This document shows, one piece after another, positions 27,127 through 35,600 of a stretch of DNA of 64,000 nt. The notes under the pieces were generated by a model. It was not told the DNA's origin and did no database searches. It was given only the letters and a program-made list of their open reading frames with translations. The first letter of the stretch is position 1. Each line of letters begins with the position of its first letter. A program made the translations under genes and the position numbers. This stretch comes from an uncultured Bacteroidota bacterium (GTDB lineage Bacteria > Bacteroidota > Bacteroidia > NS11-12g > UBA9320), in NCBI GenBank assembly GCA_937124965.1, contig CAKZLB010000013.1:516694-580693 (forward strand), in the 5' to 3' direction.

Positions 27127-29139
27127 CTAAAAAAAAGTCTTTTGAAACTCTCTTGGCCTTATAACGGGAACAGATGGATAGTACTCGATGTTCTCTTGAC
27201 TTATAACACCTTCAGGGTTAATTTTTAAGACGATACTCTGGTACGGTTTGAATTCTAGGCTTTTAGTATATGTGGCCCCTCCAACAGTAATCGCTATATC
27301 TCTGAAATAAGACTCACTCATAAACGACATTCCTGAATAAACAGGATACACCAGATTCTTAGCATGTCTTTGGGCAAGGAAAATGTAATGTGTACCGTCT
27401 TTTTCCACACGACACCAATAAGGCGGCAGGGAATCCCCACTAAGTAGTGGTTTGTGTTTTACAACAGAACTAAAATCATTTGAAACATTCTTCATAGAAA
27501 GCAATTGATTAATTATAGTTTGATAGTCCTGATATACAATTCTGCTTGGGTTATTGGGAACTTGCTTGAGACAAATTGGCAATCCTTGTTTTGCAAATTT
27601 CATTACTCGCTTTAAGGCTCTAATATCCATATTACTTACATCAACATACAACGTAGAGAACTCTGCATCTCCAGATACAAGTTTGCCATTTTTGAATTCT
27701 GCAGTTTCTAAAAATGTCCGATTAATCCACAAAGGATGATACCCTTCAAGCTCAGGAGCTGGTTCGACATATCTCATTTCATATTCACCCCACACCCATA
27801 CACGTTGTTTATCCAATGGCAACGGACCTTTTATGACCGCATCTTCATAAGGAATGTATACTGCAACATCGCTATATGTTTTACCTTTCTGCATAATTCC
27901 TGACACTTTTTCTATATAGGAATTAAATTCTGGCAACTCAGGTGATAAACTGCCTCCTGGTCCAAAATAACACGTTGCAAAAAACTCGATTGTATCAGAC
28001 CCTATAGGGTTATATGGTAGTCCATGATAAAAATGATGATTCACACCTTGAGCGAACATCGCATCTGCTACCATTTTTAAATCAGCCATTTGTTCTTGTC
28101 GATGGTAACTATCTGGAAACCCATACATATCGGTAAATGTTTCGCTTGAAATAATTCGTTTGGATGCTAAACACGCTGCTGAACTGACAATTCTTGAGAA
28201 TGTCGGATTATTCAACATCGATTCCGTTTCTGGAATATCTACCAACCCATACAGGTTCATAATATCCGCAGGAGCCGCCAAACATTGAACACGAGACCAC
28301 GCACCAAGCTCTTCACATTTGCGCACGTACGGTTTGTAGAAACCTTCAGTCACATACTGTTCTAAGTGGAGCATATAATCATAGCGAACCTTTGGAAATG
28401 AATCTAAATCGGCTTCCATGAACGGAATAATATCGTACCCAAACTTCTCTTTAAATGTGTTTTCAAAACCTTTAGTCCATATTTTATGTCGAGCTCCCAT
28501 TCGAATTTCCCATGAGTCAGTAAACAATGCCGACTTAGAGCCCTTCAGAGCTTCAGACAATGCTTTACTAACTGGATCTGCAAACAAGTGAAAAGCGTTG
28601 CTATCTAAATGATTAATCACTCGTTGATTTTCTGGCCATGTCCACGCAAATGTCAGCAGTTGCTCAAAAGAAGTATCTCCATATATTTGGTTCCCATGTG
28701 CTTTATCAATATTGGATCCGGCAACTGGCCAAGCACTACCGAAAGTAAAATCGCAAGACAAACCAATTGAGTCTGCATATTTTTTAGTGTATATGACCAC
28801 GTCTGACCATTCCGGACTCAGCCATTTCTGAGCAGATGAGTCGGCAGGATAGTAACGTTTATGAAAACTTTCGTAGAAGGCTTTATACCTGTGCAACGGA
28901 TACACCCAAGCAACTTCCACCCCACCAAAATTATTCGCCTTCGCCCAATCTAACTGGTATTTAATATCCGGCTTTTTTATCTCCGTAGCAAACCACCACC
29001 AGCGGGTACACGGTTTTGATGAAGGATAAAACGTCGGATGTTCCTCTTTTACCGATTTATCGTGTTTTGAGCGTGGTTCACAACTTAAAAAACTAAAAAA
29101 TAGTGCACAAATGGCGACCCATGAAAATTTAAATTTCAT
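27127..29139 (-). CDS. GH106-like glycosidase lipoprotein
   Basis: A 670-residue lipoprotein with a signal peptide and lipobox (FLSC, C20). The mature part opens with CTRWWWFATEI and then NNFGGVEVAWVYP, the pattern of GH106 alpha-L-rhamnosidase-type enzymes. FTDSWEIRMGAR, further on, corresponds to the conserved D-S-x-E region. It is shorter than typical GH106 proteins (about 900 or more), because the C-terminal beta domains are reduced. It is probably surface or periplasmic. A near-perfect -7 box (TACTTTTA, 29151-29144) lies 4 bp before the ATG. Two other carbohydrate-active genes lie nearby. Confidence 0.68.
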   Translation of the reverse strand: MKFKFSWVAICALFFSFLSCEPRSKHDKSVKEEHPTFYPSSKPCTRWWWFATEIKKPDIKYQLDWAKANNFGGVEVAWVYPLHRYKAFYESFHKRYYPADSSAQKWLSPEWSDVVIYTKKYADSIGLSCDFTFGSAWPVAGSNIDKAHGNQIYGDTSFEQLLTFAWTWPENQRVINHLDSNAFHLFADPVSKALSEALKGSKSALFTDSWEIRMGARHKIWTKGFENTFKEKFGYDIIPFMEADLDSFPKVRYDYMLHLEQYVTEGFYKPYVRKCEELGAWSRVQCLAAPADIMNLYGLVDIPETESMLNNPTFSRIVSSAACLASKRIISSETFTDMYGFPDSYHRQEQMADLKMVADAMFAQGVNHHFYHGLPYNPIGSDTIEFFATCYFGPGGSLSPELPEFNSYIEKVSGIMQKGKTYSDVAVYIPYEDAVIKGPLPLDKQRVWVWGEYEMRYVEPAPELEGYHPLWINRTFLETAEFKNGKLVSGDAEFSTLYVDVSNMDIRALKRVMKFAKQGLPICLKQVPNNPSRIVYQDYQTIINQLLSMKNVSNDFSSVVKHKPLLSGDSLPPYWCRVEKDGTHYIFLAQRHAKNLVYPVYSGMSFMSESYFRDIAITVGGATYTKSLEFKPYQSIVLKINPEGVISQENIEYYPSVPVIRPREFQKTFF

Positions 29140-29235
29140 TGGCTAAAAGTAGTAAAATTGCTTTTTAGAAAAAAAGTTCGAAGCACAAATTAATCTCTTA
29201 CCTTCAAATATTTACGTCTTAAGTAGCAAGATTTG

Positions 29236-29243
29236 TATCTTTA
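29236..29243 (+). promoter_or_regulatory. -7 box for the pentapeptide-repeat gene
   Basis: TATCTTTA has 7 of 8 matches to TAnnTTTG and lies 4 bp before the GTG at 29248. It overlaps an upstream in-frame TTG, which is therefore unlikely to be the start. Confidence 0.45.
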
Positions 29244-29247
29244 CGCG

Positions 29248-30528
29248 GTGAAACGCAATACACTACGTTTAGTTGTAATTACCATGTCAGTGGTGGTAGG
29301 ATGGACGTTAGGATACTTACGCCTTCCATATATTGAAAAAAACTATTCCTTCTGGGCCGGATTTCTTGCGTGCGTTGGATTTGTTTTATTTGTCTTAGTT
29401 ACAAATTTACTTTGGGGTAAGTCTGGTTTATTTAATTCAAGAACACAAACTTCATCAGTTACAGAAGTAGATGATGAATACAAATCGCCTAAAAAACTGG
29501 GTTACTCTTGGTTAATGATTTTAACGGCTGCAATTGTCGTTGGACTTGCAGTTGGGTTTATCATAAACCGTCAGGATATGTTACAAGAAAGGCAAGTGTC
29601 GTTACAGAACCAGAAGTATCAAGAGATCCTAAGCATTGCGGTTTCGAATCAAAAAAGCAATCAGTATTTCTTAACAAATAATATAATCGAGAAAATTAAA
29701 CTTGAGCAAAAAGTCAACAATAGCAAAGCAATAAGTGATGCGCTAATATCAGAAATTTCAGGACTTTGTCAATCATTTCAACCGTTTCAATATTTTGATG
29801 GAGATAGCCTATCTTCTTATAAAAGGAGTCCAGCACGAGGCCAACTATTGCTGTCTTTAATTGTGCTAGACTTAGACTCAATTTCATTCAATAAAATTAA
29901 AAAGCGTGTTTCCTTCTCACACTCAGATTTACGAGGTGTAAGACTGGACCATTTGGATTTAAGTGGTATAGACTTAAGTCATAGTGATTTACAAGGGTCA
30001 AATCTAAAAGGCTCTGACTTAAGCTTCTCAAACCTACGAAAAGCAAATATGTGGGATTGCTCTTTTGACAGTGCGAACCTTAGTTATGCAGATATAAGGC
30101 AAGGTATTTTGAGTTGGTCAGAAATGAACAATGTTACAGTAACCAACTCTAATTTAGATGGATGCTTAATGGAAAATGTTAAGGCTCGAAACTCTAAGTT
30201 TACTGGTAGTACCATGCAATTGTCAACTTTAAATGGGTCAATATTTAAACACTCACAATTAGACAGTGTTGATTTGGTTTTTAGTGTTTTAAATAAGGCA
30301 AATTTTAACGGTGCATCATTCAAATGGGCTGTTTTACGAAAAGCAGATTTAACAGATGCAAGTTTGAAAAATACTACTTTGAACCATACCGAAGTTGAAG
30401 AGCTGTGGTTTAACAACTTCTCAGGTTGGCAACTAGAAGGCTCTCAAGATATTTTAAGCAACTACCTTATTTATCATGATAGCACCAATGTAGGCCCTTT
30501 TGAAAAGTATCGATTATTTACCAAGTAG
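29248..30528 (+). CDS. Membrane protein with pentapeptide-repeat domain
   Basis: A 426-residue protein. Three hydrophobic segments in the first 115 residues (about 6-26, 35-53 and 84-104) are followed by a linker. A right-handed beta-helix of A(D/N)Lxx pentapeptide repeats then begins near residue 215 and continues for about 150 residues (DLSGIDLSHSDLQGSNLKG is a clear run). The repeats should face the cytoplasm or periplasm on a membrane anchor. Function is unknown; the carbohydrate neighbours do not suggest one. The GTG start is chosen from the promoter box. A TTG five codons upstream and an ATG 12 codons downstream are the alternatives. It converges on the next lipoprotein gene, with 1 bp between stops. 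Confidence 0.72.
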   Translation: MKRNTLRLVVITMSVVVGWTLGYLRLPYIEKNYSFWAGFLACVGFVLFVLVTNLLWGKSGLFNSRTQTSSVTEVDDEYKSPKKLGYSWLMILTAAIVVGLAVGFIINRQDMLQERQVSLQNQKYQEILSIAVSNQKSNQYFLTNNIIEKIKLEQKVNNSKAISDALISEISGLCQSFQPFQYFDGDSLSSYKRSPARGQLLLSLIVLDLDSISFNKIKKRVSFSHSDLRGVRLDHLDLSGIDLSHSDLQGSNLKGSDLSFSNLRKANMWDCSFDSANLSYADIRQGILSWSEMNNVTVTNSNLDGCLMENVKARNSKFTGSTMQLSTLNGSIFKHSQLDSVDLVFSVLNKANFNGASFKWAVLRKADLTDASLKNTTLNHTEVEELWFNNFSGWQLEGSQDILSNYLIYHDSTNVGPFEKYRLFTK

Positions 30529-30529
30529 A

Positions 30530-31504
30530 TTATTCTAATATATACGGAACACCAAGTTTAACCGATTTAATTTTGTTACAAAAAGTGACAATAATTTCAT
30601 CCTCCGAGTTAAAAGGTTTAAGACCCATCTCAAAAGCCCAACTATAATATTCCTGCATATCATTTAGATAACTTGCAAGTAACACGGGTGTCCAAATAGT
30701 TTCATTGTCAATTTGGTACTTATCTTTTAAATAAAGACCCAACTCTTGACCTATTTCATTGTTGATTAAATCCACATAATTATCTACAGGGTTACTGTTT
30801 AAATCTGTCAATTGAGTTTCCGTGAATTTCCCAGTGATTAATTCAGGCATGGAGTACCTCTCATGCACATCTGCAACGAAATCTGCAATCTCCTCAGAGT
30901 ACATAGTTGTTATTAATGCCTGTGCTGTTACGTGATTAAACGTATTAATAAAACCTTTATCCGAACTATCCCGGTGGTAAAGGTACGCTAGATCATCTGT
31001 TGAGATATGTTCAACACATGCTTGAGCTAAATCGTAAAATGCCACATCACCGACTCCAAACAATGTTGGTCTTCGACGAGCAAGTTTGTAAATCTTGTTT
31101 AGTTCAACTCTGTTTGCAACCACAAATGGTGATTCGTAAACCAATCCGGCCCTATCCCACATATCCCCATCTCGTACTTCTATAATATTTCCCTGTGTTA
31201 TCCCTGACTCTAAGACACTTACTACTTTGTTCCCTCGATCTTCATACGTAATAAACACTGAATAATGAGCTAAAGAATCAACTCCTCCATTTGTATCAAC
31301 AACATAATCCAATTTAATCCTTTTCTTAAAATCATCAAACGAGCTAAATCTGCTAGCCATCAAAGCGCGGGCTTTTGGCATCTCGTTTTTTTCGATTTGC
31401 TGCACCTCACCTTGGTGAATCTTGTCTTCAGATTTGCTGCAACCAGCAAAAATGAGTGCAATAAACACGAAATATATTTCCCTAAATTTAAATCCTTTAA
31501 GCAC
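30530..31504 (-). CDS. Lipoprotein of unknown function
   Basis: A 324-residue protein with a lipoprotein signal (IALIFAGC, C22). The mature part is acidic and mostly helical. It has no motif that I recognise. An L-x-Y-LYHRDSSDKGFINTF region and a C-terminal AFEMGLKPF stretch might help a search. The start is GTG, 20 bp after a perfect TATCTTTG box on the same strand. It lies between the pentapeptide gene and the GH28-like gene. Confidence 0.6.
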   Translation of the reverse strand: MLKGFKFREIYFVFIALIFAGCSKSEDKIHQGEVQQIEKNEMPKARALMASRFSSFDDFKKRIKLDYVVDTNGGVDSLAHYSVFITYEDRGNKVVSVLESGITQGNIIEVRDGDMWDRAGLVYESPFVVANRVELNKIYKLARRRPTLFGVGDVAFYDLAQACVEHISTDDLAYLYHRDSSDKGFINTFNHVTAQALITTMYSEEIADFVADVHERYSMPELITGKFTETQLTDLNSNPVDNYVDLINNEIGQELGLYLKDKYQIDNETIWTPVLLASYLNDMQEYYSWAFEMGLKPFNSEDEIIVTFCNKIKSVKLGVPYILE

Positions 31505-31524
31505 CTTTTTGCTTTCTTAGAAAA

Positions 31525-31532
31525 CAAAGATA
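31525..31532 (-). promoter_or_regulatory. -7 box for the lipoprotein gene
   Basis: TATCTTTG on the minus strand matches TAnnTTTG exactly. The leader before the GTG at 31504 would be about 17 nt. Confidence 0.5.
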
Positions 31533-31567
31533 ACATCATGGCTTGTATGTTTTTAGCAACTACCATC

Positions 31568-31599
31568 TTGATTTTAGATTATTGAAATTTCTTACCTTG
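31568..31599 (+). promoter_or_regulatory. Putative promoter of the GH28-like gene
   Basis: TTG (31568-31570) and TACCTTG (31593-31599, one T short of the consensus) are spaced by 22 bp. The leader to the TTG start would be about 14 nt. Confidence 0.35.
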
Positions 31600-31616
31600 C
31601 ACCAAAAAACAAACTA

Positions 31617-33128
31617 TTGCAATTCGTAGTTACATCTTTAATTGTTACGTTCTCATTGATAACAGTTACTTGTTATGGTCAAGTTGACGTCAATATATCA
31701 GATTTTGGTGCTAAAGGAGACGGAACGACCATCAATACCGCATATATACAAGAAGCGATAGACCATGCTCATGAGAACAATGGTGGTCGAGTAGTTGTCC
31801 CAAAAGGCAACTTCCTCACCGGCAGTATTATTCTTAAAGATGGTGTTGAACTCTTCATATCTAAGAATGCGACAATCTTAGGCAGCACAAGACTTGAAGA
31901 CTACAAGTTCGTTTCAAATACGCTGGCAACCTATCATTGGAAAGCATTAATACTAGCCGACAGCGCTGCAAACATTCGTATTACTGGCAAAGGAGTTATT
32001 AATGGACAAGGCAAATCGCTTGCATTAAAACTGGATAGTCTTTTTTATGCAGGTCAGCTTGATAGTTCATTGTATCAGCTGAAAGAGAGACGACCGGTTG
32101 GACATATCCGACCTATGATTATACAATTTGTAAATTGTAGACAGATTAGTATTCAAGATGTCACCATCAAAAACGCTGCAAGTTGGGTACAGAGTTATGA
32201 TCTGTGTCAAAATTTATCTATTGACAATATACGTGTTGAAAGTGTTGATTACTGGAATAACGACGGAATAGACATAATCGACTGTAAGAATGTACGTATA
32301 ACAAATAGCTTTATTAACTCATCAGACGATGGGATTTGCTTAAAATCGTATCGCAGACGCGATGGTATTCCTGTTTTTTGTGAAAACATTTATATTGCTA
32401 ATTGTACTGTTCGCTCAAGTGCAAGTGCAGTTAAACTCGGGACGTCATCATATGGAGGTTTTAAGAATATCACCATAGAAAAAATTAAAGTGTTTGACAC
32501 TTATCGATCAGCTATCGCCATAGAGTCATGGGAGTCAGGCGTTATCGAAGATATCTTGATTCAAGACATTGTGGCAAAAAATACTGGAAACGCATTATTT
32601 ATTAAACTGAGCCAACGTGATATATACAAAAACCGCCCTGCTGGAGTCATTCGGAACGTATTAATCCGCAACATTAAAGCATCGATTCCATTTACCCAAC
32701 CAGACTATTTTTACACTTTACGAGGCCCCACACTTCCATTTTTTCATAACACTTTTCCAGCGTCTATAACTGGTATGCCAAGTCAAAAAATTGAGAATGT
32801 CGTGCTTGAAAATATTAAAATTAGCTATCCTGGACGTGGCAATAAATCGTATGCAAATATGCCAACGGACAGGATAGATGAAATTCCCGAAATGCTTAAT
32901 GAATACCCAGAGTTTTCTATGTTTGGAGAGCTTCCAGCATGGGGTCTGTACGTCCGACACGTTGATGGACTTGTAATGAACAATATTCATCTGAAGATTC
33001 GAAAACCTGATTACAGGCCTTGTTTAGTTTTTGATGATACCAAAGGGCTTAAACTAAATGACATAAAAATTCGTGGAGTACAGAAAGTCAAGGGTATTTT
33101 CTTACATGATTCTGAACAAATACCATAA
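31617..33128 (+). CDS. GH28-family (polygalacturonase-like) secreted protein
   Basis: A 503-residue protein with a signal peptide (about 1-21, ending CYGQ). A right-handed beta-helix opens with DFGAKGDGTTINT (29-41), the classic GH28/pectate-lyase entry. NNDGID (214-219) and SSDDGI (235-240) supply the catalytic Asp residues. The GHG and RIK motifs of true polygalacturonases are not present; SSASAVKLG (267-275) occupies the GHG position. It is therefore likely an exo-acting or different pectin-type specificity. The start is TTG, because no ATG would keep the signal peptide. It converges on the next glycosidase gene with 6 bp between stops. Confidence 0.78.
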   Translation: MQFVVTSLIVTFSLITVTCYGQVDVNISDFGAKGDGTTINTAYIQEAIDHAHENNGGRVVVPKGNFLTGSIILKDGVELFISKNATILGSTRLEDYKFVSNTLATYHWKALILADSAANIRITGKGVINGQGKSLALKLDSLFYAGQLDSSLYQLKERRPVGHIRPMIIQFVNCRQISIQDVTIKNAASWVQSYDLCQNLSIDNIRVESVDYWNNDGIDIIDCKNVRITNSFINSSDDGICLKSYRRRDGIPVFCENIYIANCTVRSSASAVKLGTSSYGGFKNITIEKIKVFDTYRSAIAIESWESGVIEDILIQDIVAKNTGNALFIKLSQRDIYKNRPAGVIRNVLIRNIKASIPFTQPDYFYTLRGPTLPFFHNTFPASITGMPSQKIENVVLENIKISYPGRGNKSYANMPTDRIDEIPEMLNEYPEFSMFGELPAWGLYVRHVDGLVMNNIHLKIRKPDYRPCLVFDDTKGLKLNDIKIRGVQKVKGIFLHDSEQIP

Positions 33129-33134
33129 ATAGAT

Positions 33135-34253
33135 TTAGCGCTTTAGCTTAACTTTTATTGGTTGATAATGCAGAGTACTTTCTCCTAAATCCTTTGATGT
33201 AGCAACCGCCAAACCACGTTGTTCAAGTTCATTCACTGCACAGTAAAAATGATATACAACTCCGTTCCATTTAACCACGTACGGTTTATGTGCGTATTTC
33301 TCATCATATGGTTCAGTACATTGAACTAAATCTTGCCCCTTCCAGTCTGTCCAATGAACTAGATCATAAGAACATGCAAATCGGTTAAATGCGTCCTTTC
33401 TTCCTTCTGGCCAGAACGCCCCAAAATAAAACATCACATATAAACTATCTATCTTCTGGATATATGCATCACCACTAATACCCGTATGATGGTTAATGAT
33501 TGGGTTATTTTCATAGCGTTTCCAATTCACCATATCATCAGACGTCGCCATCCCAATTCGTTCTATCCATTTACGTGGGTTCGAAGTGTCTCCACAGGCA
33601 TTGTAATACATCACAAATTCACTACCCGTAAGCTTGCTGGTATCGCGTATGATACTGCTTTTGAATAGCTTACGATTCTCCCAACTTCCAGCGTCATCAT
33701 CCGTAGATTTTAGAACTGGTTGTTTAAGTCGGTGCCAAGCGTGCGGGACAGTCGGATCTTTATCCGTAAAAGACATCCCAATTGAAAGTAATCCTCCTTC
33801 ATATCCCTCAGTATTACTACCAAAATAAGACATCCAGTATTTGTTATCGAAAGTGTCGAGCTCATAACTACCACCCCATGTGTGATCCACAAGAGACATA
33901 TAACCAGCAGCTTGGTTCCAATCCCATCTATCCTCATTAGCAAATGGCAGAACTTTGCCTAATTTCTCCCAAGTCAGTAGGTCTTCACTTTTACTCAACC
34001 ATGTCTCATATCCTCTACCGTTGTATACCAAATATGTCATATACCACATGCTGTCTTTTCGAAAAACCGTTGGACAATCGATCATATTTGAAGTATCTTC
34101 ATGGATCATTACAAGGCCGTACTTATAAGGCGTTACGATTTCTTCGTAGACATCTTGCATAATAGCATCTGAAACAGGATTAATATCAGATTGCGCAAAA
34201 CTGTTGGCGCTCGTTAAGAAGACGAATAAAAAAAATGGAATTAGGTGTTTCAT
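33135..34253 (-). CDS. Secreted five-bladed beta-propeller glycosidase-like protein
   Basis: A 372-residue protein with a signal peptide (about 1-20, NSFAQ). Repeated blade signatures such as DCPTVFRKDSMWYMTYL, SEDLLTWEKLG and SDDMVNWKRYENNP are typical of the GH43/GH32/GH117/GH130 propeller fold. The conserved Asp in DCPTV and later Glu residues could be catalytic, but the family cannot be fixed by eye. It lies tail to tail with the GH28-like gene. Confidence 0.65.
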   Translation of the reverse strand: MKHLIPFFLFVFLTSANSFAQSDINPVSDAIMQDVYEEIVTPYKYGLVMIHEDTSNMIDCPTVFRKDSMWYMTYLVYNGRGYETWLSKSEDLLTWEKLGKVLPFANEDRWDWNQAAGYMSLVDHTWGGSYELDTFDNKYWMSYFGSNTEGYEGGLLSIGMSFTDKDPTVPHAWHRLKQPVLKSTDDDAGSWENRKLFKSSIIRDTSKLTGSEFVMYYNACGDTSNPRKWIERIGMATSDDMVNWKRYENNPIINHHTGISGDAYIQKIDSLYVMFYFGAFWPEGRKDAFNRFACSYDLVHWTDWKGQDLVQCTEPYDEKYAHKPYVVKWNGVVYHFYCAVNELEQRGLAVATSKDLGESTLHYQPIKVKLKR

Positions 34254-34341
34254 ATTGAGGTTCTACGAAGTTAATAGTTGTTATTATAAAAATATGCGAA
34301 CTTGAACTCTGATATCCTCATAACATTTCACAAATAACTCC

Positions 34342-34349
34342 TAATTTTG
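34342..34349 (+). promoter_or_regulatory. -7 box 5 bp before the TfoX-like gene
   Basis: TAATTTTG matches TAnnTTTG exactly, with five bases before the ATG at 34355. Confidence 0.6.
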
Positions 34350-34354
34350 AGTTC

Positions 34355-34732
34355 ATGGCATATGATCAATATTTCGGTGAACGAATTACGAATATTCTTA
34401 ATGAGCGAAAAGTCGAATTTTTCTCCAAAAAAATGATGGGTGGTCTCTTGTTCATGGTCGATAACAAAATGCTATGTGGAATACATATCGATAAAAAGTA
34501 TGGAGACTCACTTTTGATGGCGCGAATAGGAGAAACTGCATATACTTCAGAGCTCGAAAAAGATGTTTGCTTGCCTATGGACTTTACTGGACGCCCGATG
34601 AGAGGGTACATTTTCGTTACACCTGAAGGTTGTGACAAGGACGAAGATTTAGAATATTGGATTGACCTGTGTCTGGAATTTAATCCTTTTGCAAAAGCAT
34701 CTAAACCCAAAAAGAACAAACCACTGAAATGA
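34355..34732 (+). CDS. TfoX/Sxy N-terminal-domain protein
   Basis: A 125-residue protein matching the TfoX N-terminal domain family. KKMMGGLLFMVDNKMLCGI (25-43) is the core strand pair, followed by DFTGRPMRGY and a Lys-rich C-terminus after FNPFAKASK. The C-terminal TfoX domain is absent, as in most Bacteroidota members. Its role outside competence is unknown. The stop overlaps the ATG of the GyrI-like gene (ATGA). Confidence 0.85.
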   Translation: MAYDQYFGERITNILNERKVEFFSKKMMGGLLFMVDNKMLCGIHIDKKYGDSLLMARIGETAYTSELEKDVCLPMDFTGRPMRGYIFVTPEGCDKDEDLEYWIDLCLEFNPFAKASKPKKNKPLK

Positions 34733-35488
34733 TCAATTTTTCTCGAATCGAAACGTATCCAGAGACATCGGTTATCGGAATGTCGTGTAAAATGTCTCTA
34801 ATAAACAATCTGACCTCAACAGTTTGGCAATCGTTTATGAAAGAGAGAAGCCTTGTTAAAAACAGGGTTTCAGACGAATTTCTTTCTATTCAAATTTACC
34901 CTCTAGGTTATTTTGAGAAATTTAACCCTGAGACCGTATTTACAAAATGGGCTGGAGTTGCAGTTTCAGAAGAAACTGATGTTCCACATGACATGCAAGC
35001 CTATAGAATTCCTAAAGGTTTGTACGCCGTATTCAACTATAAAGGTTTGTCTAGTGACGCTCATCACGCGTTTCGGTTTATTTTCGAAGAATGGGTACCA
35101 CAGTCTGGTTACATCGTAGACGCTCGTCCACACTTTGAAGTTATTGGTAAAAACCTGAGTTCGATTATTATTTATGGTTTAGAACGCTAGGAAATAGTGA
35201 TTGTCAACTAAAATTTATGCAGTAATAGCGGGCTATTTCAAATAATTTTTAGGAAGAGAAGCGCTTTTTCCTAGTGAAATAAGTATGTGTTGTTCCATAA
35301 AACCCAATATACTTCGTTGGATTTGATTGATTTAGCCCGCTAGATCTTCGCAAAACCGCCTTGTCTATTGACTTTTATGAAATTCTAAACCTATAAAGAA
35401 GAATCGAACTCAGGTTAAAAAGTACAAACAAAACGAGATTGACTCTGAAGAAGAAATATGGATTCCAATAGTAACCCAAATTGGATAA
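34729..35488 (+). pseudogene. GyrI-like effector-binding protein, split by a mobile element
   Basis: Codons 1-141 (34729-35151) encode a GyrI-like small-molecule-binding domain up to ARPHFEVIGK. At this point element A (35152-35416) enters, and translation ends in the element at a TAG (35188-35190). The missing C-terminus, KYKQNEIDSEEEIWIPI plus six residues, is encoded in frame at 35420-35488 with its own TAA. It matches the usual end of the family (a K-Y-K ... SEEE-IWIPI pattern). Removing the element and one AAA (35417-35419) rejoins the gene perfectly. The insertion is thus recent. A truncated 153-residue product could still be made, with 12 foreign residues at its end. Confidence 0.9.
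35152..35416 (+). mobile_element. Non-autonomous element A (MITE-like, 265 bp)
   Basis: Terminal inverted repeats of about 33 bp, AACCTGAGTTCGATT... at the left and ...AATCGAACTCAGGTT at the right, match at 30 of 33 aligned positions. The flanks are AAA (35149-35151) and AAA (35417-35419), read as a 3-bp target duplication. Subterminal inverted copies of TAGCGGGCTA lie at 35226-35235 and 35333-35342, at nearly equal distances from the two ends. No ORF of useful size is present. A near-identical shorter copy lies at 63738-63916 in the opposite orientation. The element interrupts the GyrI-like gene. The parent transposase is not in this window. Confidence 0.9.
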
Positions 35489-35587
35489 AAATGTTACTCC
35501 TGTATATTTAACTATCCGCTTGTTTTAAACATAGAATTGTCTTTGCCTAAATTTTACGTTTCAACTCGTTGTAAAAAAGGATTCAAT

Positions 35588-35595
35588 TAACTTTG
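35588..35595 (+). promoter_or_regulatory. -7 box 5 bp before the GTG at 35601
   Basis: TAACTTTG matches TAnnTTTG exactly and is followed by five bases and then the GTG start. The sequence between the GyrI remnant and this box holds nothing else that I can recognise. Confidence 0.6.
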
Positions 35596-35600
35596 ACCTA

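Noticed and set aside
34288..34315. Possible further copy of the element end (GCGAACTTGAACTCTGATAT)
   Set aside because: Only scattered matches to the terminal repeat; no continuous match beyond six bases and no partner end.
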